From contig CM062814.1 in NCBI GenBank assembly GCA_031772625.1, positions 367,793,781 through 367,857,780 of the forward strand: a DNA stretch of 64,000 nt. The letters run 5' to 3'. A model generated the notes under the pieces. That model was not told the DNA's origin. It worked only from the letters and a program-made list of their open reading frames with translations, and made no database searches. The translations under genes were made by a program, and so were the position numbers. The DNA comes from Pinus tabuliformis (taxonomy: Eukaryota > Streptophyta > Pinopsida > Pinales > Pinaceae). Numbering within the stretch: position 1 is the first letter of the stretch; the number at the start of each line of letters is the position of its first letter. Below, piece after piece: positions 11,498 to 21,399 of this stretch.

Positions 11498-13066
11498 TCA
11501 AAAGAAACTTAGATTGACTGGGGAGCTCAAAGGACTTTTGGTCTGTATTTCCTTCCTTCTCCATACTTGTGTAACTTTCTTCTTTTGCATGGGTCTAGCT
11601 TGTGTGAGAGCCCATGTTAAGTTACAATCACGTGCCATATGACCAATGTTATGACACTTGAAACATTCTACATTGTCCATGAATAATATTTCATGATTTC
11701 TTCCTGTAAAATTGTTTCTTGGAGGTTGTCGGAGACCATAACATCTATCTCTATGAGATGCTCTACAGTCTTTTGCCATATGACCAAAGTTTGAGCAAGA
11801 ATAACAATAACCAAAAAATGAACTTTGGTACCTGAGAGATGGAGATTTTCTTGATGTACTTCTGAAGCCTTTCTGCCTTGAGATCCTTTGATGATAACCA
11901 TTGCCTCTTGCCTCTTTGAAATCATCAACATTTCTTCTTGGAGCTGGTTTTCTACTTGGAGTAGGATTTCTTCTATTATAGCCTTGATTTTTCTCCTTGC
12001 CTTTGCTGGAACTAGGAGCATCACCATTTCTTTCTACCTTCTTCACATCTCCTTTGCTTAAAGCATTTTCATTCTTGTTTGAGGGTTCACCTACATGCCC
12101 GAGTCCTGATTTATCAGATGGAGATTTGCGATAGCTGAGCATGTCATCCAAGGCTTGAGAGATCTTTATGATTTTGTTCATCCCTTCAACCTTTTCTGTG
12201 AGGAGGACAATATCTTCTTCCAATCTTTCACACTCATTACTTTTCTTTGCAAGTTGTTCCTCAGTTTCTTCCTTGCTACGAGTAGCTTCAGCTGCTACTA
12301 TTTTAAGGGAGATGATATCTGACTTCATTTTGGAGATTTCCTCATTCTTTGCTTGACTGCTCTCCATTTTCTTCTCAGCTTCTTGTGCTTGTTTCCTGGC
12401 TTCTTGTAATTCAGATTTGAGGGAGGAGACCTCTACCTTGTACTGTCCAATCTCTTCTACAAGTTTGTTCACTCTCTTGTGCCTTTGTTCAAGTTGACTT
12501 GACAAGACATCTTCCTGCTTCTTTGCTTTATTCAATTGATTTGTCATGGATATGACTTCTTCATGATGCTTCCTTTTGCTTTGATCAAGTTCCTTCTTAA
12601 ACTTGGCAAGCTCTTCATCCCTTTGATGTACTTGAAGCTTGATGAGGTCAACCTTCTCATTTTCAGCTTCTATAATGGGTTCAGAATTTCCTTCTTGACT
12701 GATGGTCATGGTCAGTGCTCCCTTTGCGTGAAGGTCATGAAGTCTGTCCCATATATCCTTTGCTAATGAATATTTTCCTAGATTCTTCTTTACAGAATCA
12801 AGCAGTCCATCCAAGATTGTCTTTGCTGCTTTTGGATTGTACTCCTTGGATTCTCTATCCATCTTGCTATCATCAATCACTGATTCCCAAATTTCAATCC
12901 CTTGAGACTTTAAGAAAGTCCTCACTTTTATTTCCCATATATAAAAGTTCCCATTGAACCTTGGAGCCTCAAATAGAATGCTTTCAAATAGATTGTCTTC
13001 TGTTTTAGTAGTAGAGGGAGACACATCCTTAGGAGAATTGGAGACTTCCTTCCTTGACCTTGCCAT
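11498..13066 (-). CDS. copia-type gag polyprotein with coiled coil and two zinc knuckles
   Basis: This intact 522-residue frame encodes the structural protein that packages element RNA. Residues about 30-130 resemble the plant copia gag domain (DUF4219/UBN2), with RFNGNFYIWEIKVRTFL and a NLGKYSLAKDIWDRL stretch. Residues about 135-310 form a long heptad-rich, Glu/Lys-rich coiled coil. Next comes SPSDKSGLGHVGE, a phrase common in this gag type, then a basic Ser/Arg linker. Two CX2CX4HX4C knuckles follow, near residues 418-433 (CYSCSNFGHMAKDC) and 467-480 (CFKCHNIGHMARDC). The frame stays open although the LTRs have diverged and no pol follows. That suggests gag was kept under selection while the family was mobile. 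Confidence 0.93.
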   Translation of the reverse strand: MARSRKEVSNSPKDVSPSTTKTEDNLFESILFEAPRFNGNFYIWEIKVRTFLKSQGIEIWESVIDDSKMDRESKEYNPKAAKTILDGLLDSVKKNLGKYSLAKDIWDRLHDLHAKGALTMTISQEGNSEPIIEAENEKVDLIKLQVHQRDEELAKFKKELDQSKRKHHEEVISMTNQLNKAKKQEDVLSSQLEQRHKRVNKLVEEIGQYKVEVSSLKSELQEARKQAQEAEKKMESSQAKNEEISKMKSDIISLKIVAAEATRSKEETEEQLAKKSNECERLEEDIVLLTEKVEGMNKIIKISQALDDMLSYRKSPSDKSGLGHVGEPSNKNENALSKGDVKKVERNGDAPSSSKGKEKNQGYNRRNPTPSRKPAPRRNVDDFKEARGNGYHQRISRQKGFRSTSRKSPSLRYQSSFFGYCYSCSNFGHMAKDCRASHRDRCYGLRQPPRNNFTGRNHEILFMDNVECFKCHNIGHMARDCNLTWALTQARPMQKKKVTQVWRRKEIQTKSPLSSPVNLSFF

Positions 13067-13249
13067 TCTTAACTATGCTTCAAATATTTGACCGTGTTTT
13101 TAAAATCACTGGCTGTTTCTTCAACAGCAACACAAAAAAACTTGAGAAATACCTGGATCCTTTTGCTGAGTCTTCACGCTGCTGGAGAAGCTGCTGCAGC
13201 AAAGAAACTTTCCTTCAGCTTCTTTGACACCTTCAAAGGTCCTGGACAA

Positions 13250-13261
13250 GCTCTGATACCA
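13250..13261 (-). promoter_or_regulatory. primer-binding site, initiator tRNA-Met type
   Basis: On the minus strand, TGGTATCAGAGC sits one base after the end of the 5' LTR (...CCCCAACA). This sequence pairs with the 3' end of initiator tRNA-Met and is the standard Ty1/copia minus-strand priming site in plants. Confidence 0.95.
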
Positions 13262-13262
13262 C

Positions 13263-14870
13263 TGTTGGGGATTTTTCTGGTAAAATCCCAAAAACAAACT
13301 AACTGAACACGGAGACAATGCTCTGTTTTTCTCCACAGGATCTTTTAACACAAGGACGCTATTTTTGACTCAGAGAAACAGAGTTCTTATACACCCCAAA
13401 AAAAACTTTGCATTCATCAATATCACTGCCTGTTACAAAAAAAAAGGTCTTCCTCTTAACAGAGGGATTTCACCAACACTGCTTCAGATGTAGTTCCATA
13501 AACAACAAAAGAGTCTTCCTCACACAGAGGGATTCACCAGAGATTTCTTTTACAAAAATATCTTCCTCACACAGAGGGATTCTCCAGGAGATTATGCTGA
13601 AGAGCATCTTCCTCTTAACCAGAGGGATTCACCAGTATATGCTGAAAAGCATCTTCCTCTTGACAGAGGGATTCACCAAGAGACTGTGCTTAAAAGCACC
13701 TTCCTCTTTAATAGAGGGATTCACCAAGAAAACATTTCAACAACAAAATATTACTCTGTCTCCTACTGAGATTTTGCACTACTGTGTATAAAAATATCAT
13801 TTACATTTACCGCTGTAAAAAACAATTTTCTTACATACAACCTGATTACATTCGCACTGCATTTCAATGCATTTCAATCTCCCAACAAAACAAAATTTAC
13901 AGAACTCTTCTTCACTACTGTGTGAAAAAAATAAAATTTACTCTTACTACTGCAAAAGTCTTCTGGTTTCATTTACTCTGCTCAGGCTGTTGCGTTCTTC
14001 ACTTGCTTCACATTACTTGCATATCTTCACCAACAAAAATTATGAGATTTGCGCTGCTGCGCATTCCTTTCCTTTCCCACCAGCGAACAACAAAAAAAAA
14101 TCATCACGCTGCTGCGTTTTCTTACATCTCAACAAAACCTTACACACTGCTTTGTGTATATTCTCTCACGTTGCCCCATTCTTTTTCTTTCTTCTTCGCA
14201 CTGCTGTGCATTACATTGCCAATACATATGCAATAAACAACCCCTCAACAAAAAAATTTCATGCATGGCTGCGCATTCCATTTTTTTACTCAAGGGAAAA
14301 ACTTTTTTTCATGCCGCTGCATTGGTCACAATACATAATAAAAAATATGATATTTTTTTTATTTTGAGCCATACTCCCGTGACCAAATACAAAGTATTAA
14401 AATTAAATCTTCACCAACCATTTACCAATGCCATTTAATTCTTAGCATGGCGAAGGTACTTCATAAATTAATTCACTGATAAGTCGGCGGTCAAAACAAA
14501 AGTTTGTTTTACTCCACGCAATATTAACTGTAGGCTTGTACGCAGCTTGGGTTAATCGATGGCGGACAACCTCCCTTGTGATCAGACAGTCCGGAATGAT
14601 ATCGGATGCCCCTTACTTGCTGAACGTTATGTCCCGATGGAATGGTGGTTTTGGAGAAGGTACATTTTATGCGTGGCAAAATCTTATTGCATCGGGCCCA
14701 TTTGTACGAAAACTGCTTGCTGACCAAAAGTGGTCCGATAAGCTCACGGAGGTTTTGTTGGATGGTTTGCTGCTGCCCGATGGCAGATTTGGCAAAAGTC
14801 GGTGCTGCCGTCGCTGTCCAACTGTCCGCGTCCGCCAACACTGCACGCAGTTGGAATTAATATTCCAACA
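13263..14870 (-). repeat. 5' LTR of the copia element
   Basis: This 1608-bp LTR spans TGTTGGGG (13263) to CCAACA (14870). It is longer than the 3' LTR, mainly from an insertion near 13750-13785 ('actctgtctcctactgag'). Its internal tandem array lies at about 13446-13735. The element's promoter should be in here, read to the left, but I could not fix a TATA box with confidence. Confidence 0.93.
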
Positions 14871-15555
14871 ACACCGCAGTCGTTACAAGATTTAGTACAG
14901 CACTGCGAAGCCTAAATTCCAAAGAGTTGCCAGTGGACGTTCCACATGGCATAGATGACAGCCTCATCGCCACAGTTGGATTGGGATTACTTCCATGTGA
15001 AGTTGGAAACACCTGTCAAGGCCCCAATGGAACAAGGCTCACTGCAAGCATGAACAACATGTCCTTTGTACTGCCCAGCGTGGCCCTGCTGCAAGCTTAT
15101 TATTTTTGTTTTAATGGTGTGTTTATGAGGGATTTTCCATCAAAACCTCCCCCTTAGATTCAACTATACAGGGGACGATATTCCCAAAATACTTTGGGCT
15201 CCTTATCTCGCAACAAAAGTGAGAGTTGTCACCTACAACTCAACAGTACAGTTGGTGTATCAGACAAAAAACATCTTAGTGGCAGAGAACCATCCAATGC
15301 TTCTTCATGGTTACGATTTTTACGTGGTGGGACAAGGTTTCGGGAACTATAACCCAAAAACTGACCCACTTAAGTTTAACCTGGTGGATCCTCTACAGCG
15401 CGACACCGTGATCTCTCCAATAAGTGGGTGGGTTGCCATAAGATTCAAAGCTGATAATCCAGGTATATAGATACATAAACTCATTTGCTCTTCAATTTTA
15501 TTATTAGCCTGCCGATTTTATTCCCAAATTACAGCTCGCTCGATATTAAATGCAA

Positions 15556-16205
15556 ATTATCTTATCTTCGTTCTTTGGACAGGAGTGTGGTTTCTGCACC
15601 GCCATTTAGACGACCATTTATCATGGGGATTGAATATGGTGTTCCTAGTGAAGAACAATCGTGGTCCCTTGGAAACATTAGAACCTCCCCTGTAGACCTT
15701 CCAAAGTTCTAGAAAGAAAAGGGAATATCAATAACCATATCAGAATACTTCATAAGTACAAGGATCTGGACTCGTTGAGGGATCCTTATTGATTTAAAAT
15801 CTATGACCATTAGTGGCGTAGTTAAAATAAACCTCAAACATGAAGGCAAACTATTTTTTATTCCTGGGATTGCTAACGAATCATGAATAGGCTATGGTTG
15901 TTTTTTCTTCTGGTAAGGATGGTCATTTTGGGATATTGAATTCACGTTAGTTTTTATTAAATTTCTATAAGCATGAGATTTTTATTTTTTATTTGTAATA
16001 AAATTGAATTTTTATTTTTTATTTATAATAAAATTGGATAAGAATTTTTGGAGATCTGGGAAATTCCAATTCAGTGTCATTATTGCATCAGATTCACTGT
16101 TATTATTAAAACAAATATTTTATAAATGTTACACATTTATAATTCTTTTATAAATGTTATATATTCACAGTTGCATGTTTCTATAGACTTTAACCCAAAC
16201 AAATA
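15556..16205 (+). repeat. laccase last exon and 3' flank, copy 1 of a local duplication
   Basis: This stretch recurs at about 20322-20975. The match covers the intron end, the last exon, the 3' flank ('gagggatccttat', 'taaaataaacctcaaa', 'aaggatggtcattttgggatattgaatt') and on to 'aacccaaacaaataatt'. The copies differ by scattered substitutions and small indels. Confidence 0.88.
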
Positions 16206-16440
16206 ATTTAAAAAACACCTTTTTCAATTATTGTCACAAAGCGACATAAAAACACATATGAATCATCGACAAAACAACATTTGTGACAACACCCTTCACA
16301 AAATATCAAACCTCTCTGATGGATGACACAAACATGTCGACACTGAATCCTGCTTGCTGAACGACAAAAACACATGTTGTCGACCATTCTTAGCAGAATT
16401 GTCATTATTGCATCAGATTCACTATTATTTTAATTTTTTT
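16206..16440. other. short spacer, non-coding
   Basis: The phrase 'gtcattattgcatcagattcact' at about 16400 repeats the one near 16076. This hints at a local duplication just before the LINE begins. Nothing else was recognised. Confidence 0.5.
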
Positions 16441-17988
16441 AGTTCTATTTATTTAGGTTATGATTGGTTGAGAGGGTTGAAGTTTAATTTAGTAATGATG
16501 ACTCGCATCACCGATGATACACAGTTGGTTTACTTAATATCATGTACAATTGACACATAGAATGAATGCTTGAAAACACAGTGCGAGTGTGTATTTATTT
16601 ATTACCTCTACGTGTTAAATACAAACATTCATTTGGAGTGGTCACGTGAAATTGCAAAATACACATAGTTCTAATGCAATTCGGGAGTCATACTCCATTA
16701 TGGTCGGCATTCCTCTTCCACCTGAGCTTTACTCTGGATGTCAATTTCCAACTATTGGACGGGTTGACTGTCCTTTTAACATGCATAGTCTTCTTATTTG
16801 TGGGCCCGACCCTCGACCTCCAACCTAGTCGGGGTCAGTCTACTTTGTTGGTGCATTAAACTGCGTCAACCAGGGTGTCGTCCTCACCCCATAGTCCCGG
16901 TTGATCACCTTCATTGGTACATTGAGTTGGTTAACCCAGAGGTTGTCCCGACCCTGACTAAATTTAAAATATTAATATATAATAAAGAAGGCAAATATAG
17001 TAGCAAACATAATTATTGAAGGGGTGAAAGACTATGAGAAAAATGAATTTACCCTTGACGTTGCAAGACACTTCTTGAAAGACAAGTTGCTATGGCAAGG
17101 AGAAATATGCCAAGCATGGAGGGTCGGTAAGTTTAACGGTGAGAGAGCCAAGCCCATAAAAGTCATCATGACTAGCTTACGTGACAAATATGTCATTCTA
17201 AGGAAGAAACATCTCTTGAGTGGTTCTCATTTTCTCCTAGAAGAAGATTTAACTGTAAGACAACAGGAGGAAATGTTGAAGGTTAGGGCAGCAAGAGAGC
17301 ATGGATTTATAAAGGAAAAGTTGTGATAGTAGGAATTGGGCCTCCTTCCATAACATAGAAGCAAGATGGTAATAAAGAAGAGGCAACAAACTCTTCAACA
17401 TGAAATTAGGAAGTAAGTTCAATATGGGAAAGGAGGGACAAAGACTCAAATGTGAGTCTTGCATGTCAAAATAAATAGAAATCAAGTCATACCCAAGTTT
17501 CTTTAAGATTAGTTTGTTGGAACTACAGAGGTCACCCATGGAGACGAGGACCTAGGTTAGGGCCTATTGCGAAAGGTAGAGACATAATTTGACTCATAGA
17601 AACACATGAGCACGAAGGGTGTAAGACGCCTCTCTTTGAAGAATACTGGGAGACGACAGTGGGGAACAAGGCAGAAGGGAATGGCAAAGGGTACGGGGCT
17701 ATCACGGTTTTAGTGAGGTAGAATGAAGATCGTCTCATTCAGTTAGAAAAAGAAGACTCATATAAGAATTTCATTTGTTCCAAAATATCAGATAATGGAA
17801 ACCACATCAGATTTACATCATATTATTTTGTGCCGCAAGTTTCAAAAATCCACAAAGGTAGACGACTTGACCACCAAGATCCATTTGCAGCCTTAAAAGA
17901 AGATATTGCAACATATTCTCAGCTAGGTAAAGTCCTTATAATGGGTGATTTCAATGCTAGGACTGCAGTGAGAAAGCTAGCATTCTTT
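16441..17988 (+). mobile_element. LINE family A, copy 1: 5' region, ORF1 and part of the endonuclease; 3' end missing
   Basis: It shares its start with the copy at 30158 ('agtt(c/t)tatttattta', then 'ggttgagagggtt'), directly after a T-run. A leader with 'cctagtcggggtcag' monomer sequence leads to an ORF1-like frame at 17024-17326 (DVARHFLKDKLLWQGEICQAWRVGKF, with KPIKVIM and HFLLEEDL). An endonuclease-like stretch follows in broken frames at about 17500-17970, with ETHEHEGCK and GDFNART. Similarity to copy 2 stops at 17988, before any reverse transcriptase. LINEs normally lose the 5' end on insertion, so loss of the 3' end points to later deletion or rearrangement. It lies between the two copies of the laccase 3' segment. 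Confidence 0.75.
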
Positions 17989-19080
17989 ACCCGCTCAAGA
18001 GAACGTGCAAGCATTACCATGTTTTCATTATATAAATTATTATATATAGAAAGTGGCCCTGAAAAACTATCTAGATCCACTAATTATTACACTAAAGGTA
18101 GTCTATATAAGGGAATGTTCGCCCTCGGACTGTAGTTTGTCCCTACCCAATCGAAAAAGGACATTTGTTTTCACTTTTCTTGTTAGCATATTATCAACAT
18201 GTGAATTTCTTTAATGAAAATGATAAGAGGTTGGCCAATTGAATGGATGCACGTCAACAATCAAAGATAGGATGCATGTTACTTTACACTAGCTTCACCA
18301 CATATGAGAGAAATCACACTCACCCCTTTCATTGTGGTTTCAAAGCATGCCAACACAAACCCATTTCTGAAGAAACCTTTAGGAGGTTGAGGCTGAATTC
18401 TCTTTCAAACATTCATGCTAAAGAGAAGTTTGATGGTCTGCACAGTCAGAAGGTGCATGGTTATGATCCGACATCTCCAGACATGAGAAAATATCATATC
18501 AAAGGACATGCATTTACAGGTTGAATCCCTAGAAACAATTTTCTTAAGCATATGGAGTTATCGACAATTGCATATAGTCTCAATCGCTCCCTTAAATTAC
18601 AAAAATCCTAGATATGTTTAAATTTAGGATGTGAGTATTCAACCCAAGGGGGACACATAAGGTGAAGAAAATGCCTCCATCACATCTAATATAGATCTTT
18701 TAATTTGTGGATGCATACATAATTTCATTTAAAAGAGCATGTAAACATGTAACATAGACACATGAAATGAAGCATAAATCAAAAGCAACATGAGGTCAAA
18801 CCATAAGACGATTTGATTATGAAGTTCACCAAGTGTGGGCTACATCTACGAGCCCTGATAAATGTGGAGGGGGAAGAGGGGATCATTCATTAAATGGCAA
18901 CATAAATAAATTATAATCAACTTTACATAAATGACCCTTATACCTCCATTTTTCTGGAATTGACTGAAAATGCAAAGATCATTTGCCGAAACGGACATCA
19001 TCTTTGGATTTGTGGAGTGAAATCATGTTAACCAAATATAACCTTGACCCCTTTCTAACAGCGATGAAATATGGACCCTC
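17989..19080. other. unclassified sequence after truncated LINE
   Basis: A 93-codon frame at 18243-18524 has no recognisable domain. The sequence from about 18000 to 18540 could be a fragment of another repeat or of an expressed gene. I cannot tell which. Confidence 0.4.
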
Positions 19081-19480
19081 GGGAATCTCGAAGATTCCCC
19101 CAAAGGTTCCTTCTTGGAGATGGGCAAAAAATACACTAGGATACAAATTATGAGCACACCACTATGCTTCTTGTGAATTTTTGAGAAAAATTAGTATAAA
19201 GTTAGCATCTTTCCGTCTCTGTAAAAAATCACCTCCAAGGGAATATTTTATATTCCTCAAGATTATTTAAAGATTCGCCACTGTTGATCACCTGAAATTT
19301 TGTTGCTCGGATGAGGAAATGAATGACACCATAATGTTCCTTGCGAAATTATGATTCGTTTGAGTATAAATTGACATGAATCTGGCACTGTGAAAAATCA
19401 CCCTCTAGGGAATCTTTTAGATACTTCATGTTGCATGGAATATTTTAGGTGATATTCCCTTAGAATATTCTCATCCCGAA
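19080..19480. repeat. degenerate tandem repeat, period about 176 bp
   Basis: 'ctgtaaaaaatcacctccaagggaatattttatattcctcaagatt' near 19219 and 'ctgtgaaaaatcaccctctagggaatcttttagatacttcatgtt' near 19395 are clearly related. Further diverged pieces occur on both sides. Confidence 0.55.
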
Positions 19481-19814
19481 AAACATGTCTGGCCTAGCAT
19501 AGTTCTGCCTCAGCTCTTGGTTCCCCTGGCCTCCACTTCCTCTACTCTGGGCTTATGAATTAACTCAGTTTATAAACACCTTGCTGCGCGAAGAATACAA
19601 GGAAAGCCCATTTGGGCATATGGCTAGGTTGTTCTTCTTAGAGGGTGGAGGTCACAGGGTCAATCTCATGCACCTCCCGCAAATAACACGTCTTTTTAAT
19701 TTTTTTTGGGTGTGTTTTGTTAAACCGTTGGCATGTTGTTTAAATAGGGAAGTTGTTGGCGTTGTTTAACCATTGGCCGGAGCTGCTGAAATTTGATTAG
19801 CGCTTCATGTGTTG

Positions 19815-20055
19815 TGTTATGGTATGGGGCAGCCTGGGTGGTGGTCTCGCCAACTCACCAGATAGGTTCAAACCTCATCGACCCTGGTTATATTTAAAAT
19901 ATGTGGCATATGATTGTAACGGACATCGGCCGTGGGCGGGGTCTTAGGTCAACAGCGAGCCCCTACCTAATTATTAAATATATATGATGATGACCTTTAG
20001 CAAGGGTGGCAAGGGTGTAGCCTAGAACCCCAACTTATATATATATATATACACA
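19815..20055 (+). mobile_element. tRNA-derived SINE candidate
   Basis: The head reads 'ggggcagcctgggtggtggtctc', matching a Pol III A box of the TRGYNNARNNG type. About 25 bases later comes 'aggttcaaacctc', close to the B box GGTTCRANYC. A body follows with 'gggcggggtcttaggtcaacagcgagcccctacctaattattaaa', then a (TA)n and (CA)n tail. Plant SINEs have this order of tRNA-like head, unique body and simple-sequence tail. I could not confirm a target duplication. Confidence 0.5.
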
Positions 20056-20321
20056 CACAATATTAATAGTTAAAATTTCGATGGAAAGTTTTAAGGGTCA
20101 CTCAAAAAATTTAAGAGGAAAAAAATTTGCCCGTTATGACCGTCAATTCCATGCGACGACCCTTTTCCAAATTTTACCCTTCTTAGGGACTACCACAGGG
20201 CCTAGTTTGATCAAAACTTTGACCAACTATATCTTGAGCATATGAAATCGGGTTTGGGTTCCATTCATGCCATTGGAATTAGGATGACGGGAACTACGAT
20301 CTGGTCCTAGTTTCTAAATGG

Positions 20322-20975
20322 ATTAAATTATGTTCGTTCTTTGGACAAGAGTGTGGTTTCTGCATTGCCATTTAGACAACCGTTTAGCGTGGGGATTGAA
20401 TATGGTGTTCCTAGTGAAGAACAGTCGCGGTCCTTTGGCAACATTAGAACCTCCCCCTTCAGACCTTCCAAAGTTCTAGAAAGAGAACGAAATATCAATA
20501 ACCATATCCGAATACTTCACGAGTACAAGGATCTGGACACATTGAGGGATCCTTATATATTTAAAATCTATCGCCATTAGTGGCGTAGTTAAAATAAACC
20601 TCAAACGTGAAGGCAAACTTCTTTTTATTCGTGGGATTGCTAATGGATCATGAATTGGCTAGGATTGTTTTTTCTTCTTGTAAGGATGGTCATTTTGGGA
20701 TATTGAATTCAAGTTAATTCTTATTAAATTTCTATAAGAATGAGAATTTTTATTTTTTTTATAATAAAATTCGATTAGGAATTTTTGGAGAAATGGGAAT
20801 TTCCATAGATTCAGATTTAGTGTCATTATTGCATTAGATTCATTGTTATTATTAAAATAAATATTTTGTAGATAGATATAACTATTTTATAAATGTTACA
20901 GAATTACAATTATTTTATAAATATTATATATTCACAGTTGCATGTTTCTATACACTTCAACCCAAACAAATAATT
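20322..20975 (+). repeat. laccase last exon and 3' flank, copy 2 of the local duplication
   Basis: This is the partner of 15556-16205. Its left edge begins within 'attaaattatgttcgttctttggacaa'. None of the upstream laccase exons accompany it here, so the duplicated unit covers only the gene's 3' end, or the rest was lost. Confidence 0.85.
20349..20479 (+). pseudogene. isolated laccase last exon (duplicate)
   Basis: It reads from [15 protein letters not shown] through MVFLVKN to [10 protein letters not shown] and a TAG stop. The HCH copper motif (Cys is the type-1 copper ligand) is intact, unlike in the copy at 15583. The exon is 131 bp against 130 bp in copy 1, which shows that copy 1 lost one base. 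The acceptor AG has become AA at 20347-20348, though a shifted AG exists one base later. There are no other laccase exons nearby, so it cannot make an enzyme alone. Confidence 0.88.
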
Positions 20976-21214
20976 AAGAGAATAAATTATTCACCATCAT
21001 TACTACATTAGATTTACTATCATTATTACAATTATTTTATAAATATTTCAAATTAAAAAATACGTCAAATCTAATATTATTATTAAAATAATTATTTTAT
21101 CGATCTCATTTTAACAATTGTTTTATAATTATCACAAATAAACATTTACAACATATTTCCATAAACTTAAACCCAAACACATAACTAAAATAAAATAAAA
21201 TGATTCACCATAAC

Positions 21215-21229
21215 AATCAAACTAACATA
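21215..21229. repeat. left 15-bp target-site duplication of LINE B
   Basis: AATCAAACTAACATA occurs here and, perfectly repeated, at 29260-29274, directly after the A-rich 3' end of the element. Confidence 0.93.
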
Positions 21230-21399
21230 GTGTTGGAAAAAATCAATGAGGGATTCTTGGAGCTCTGCAACCCTAATGACCCTACGCCCATGAGGTAGGC
21301 AGCACAGAATACCTCGAAAATAAGTGGACAGGCACAAAAAGAATTGAACAGGCGGCTCAAAAACGACAAAGGTGACTAGGAGGGGAGAGATCCCCTCCT

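Larger units (their letters stand above)
9537..14870 (-). mobile_element. non-autonomous Ty1/copia LTR retrotransposon carrying only gag
   Basis: Two direct repeats (9537-11103 and 13263-14870) begin TGTTGG and end CCAACA. The 2.16-kb interior carries, on the minus strand, a tRNA-iMet-type primer-binding site at 13250-13261, a gag frame at 11498-13066 and a polypurine tract at 11104-11118. There is no protease, integrase or reverse transcriptase; only about 390 bp separate gag from the polypurine tract. This is the layout of the published TR-GAG class, which must borrow enzymes from autonomous relatives. The LTR copies differ by scattered substitutions and by an indel of roughly 25-30 bp near 13750-13785, so the insertion is not recent. 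It lies in laccase coding sequence, in the opposite orientation. Confidence 0.93.
8635..15712 (+). pseudogene. laccase (multicopper oxidase) pseudogene, split by a retrotransposon
   Basis: Plant laccases are secreted blue copper oxidases that oxidise monolignols and other phenolics in the cell wall. Recognisable exons are about 8635-8878, 8968-9096, 9184-9536 joined to 14876-15462, and 15583-15712. They are bounded by GT donors (8879, 9097, 15463) and AG acceptors (8966-8967, 9182-9183, 15581-15582). Family motifs in order are [13 protein letters not shown], the WWHAHVSWL copper site, [14 protein letters not shown], the HPMxLHG region, GQGFGN and NPG. The signal peptide and first exon are absent. 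Lesions are an in-frame TAG at 9357-9359 (usual APGQT), the copia insertion, and a C-run frameshift at 15149-15153. There is also His-to-Leu in HPMHLHG (15300-15302), Cys-to-Arg in HCH (15600-15602), and a one-base loss near the 3' end. The nearby last-exon copy at 20349 shows the undamaged reading. Confidence 0.93.

Noticed and set aside
11668..12027. 119-codon minus-strand frame
   Set aside because: It is a shadow of the gag frame at 11498-13066 in another phase.
16208..16405. 65-codon minus-strand frame between the laccase remnant and LINE A
   Set aside because: It has no domain, no conserved partner in the duplicated segment and no coding context.
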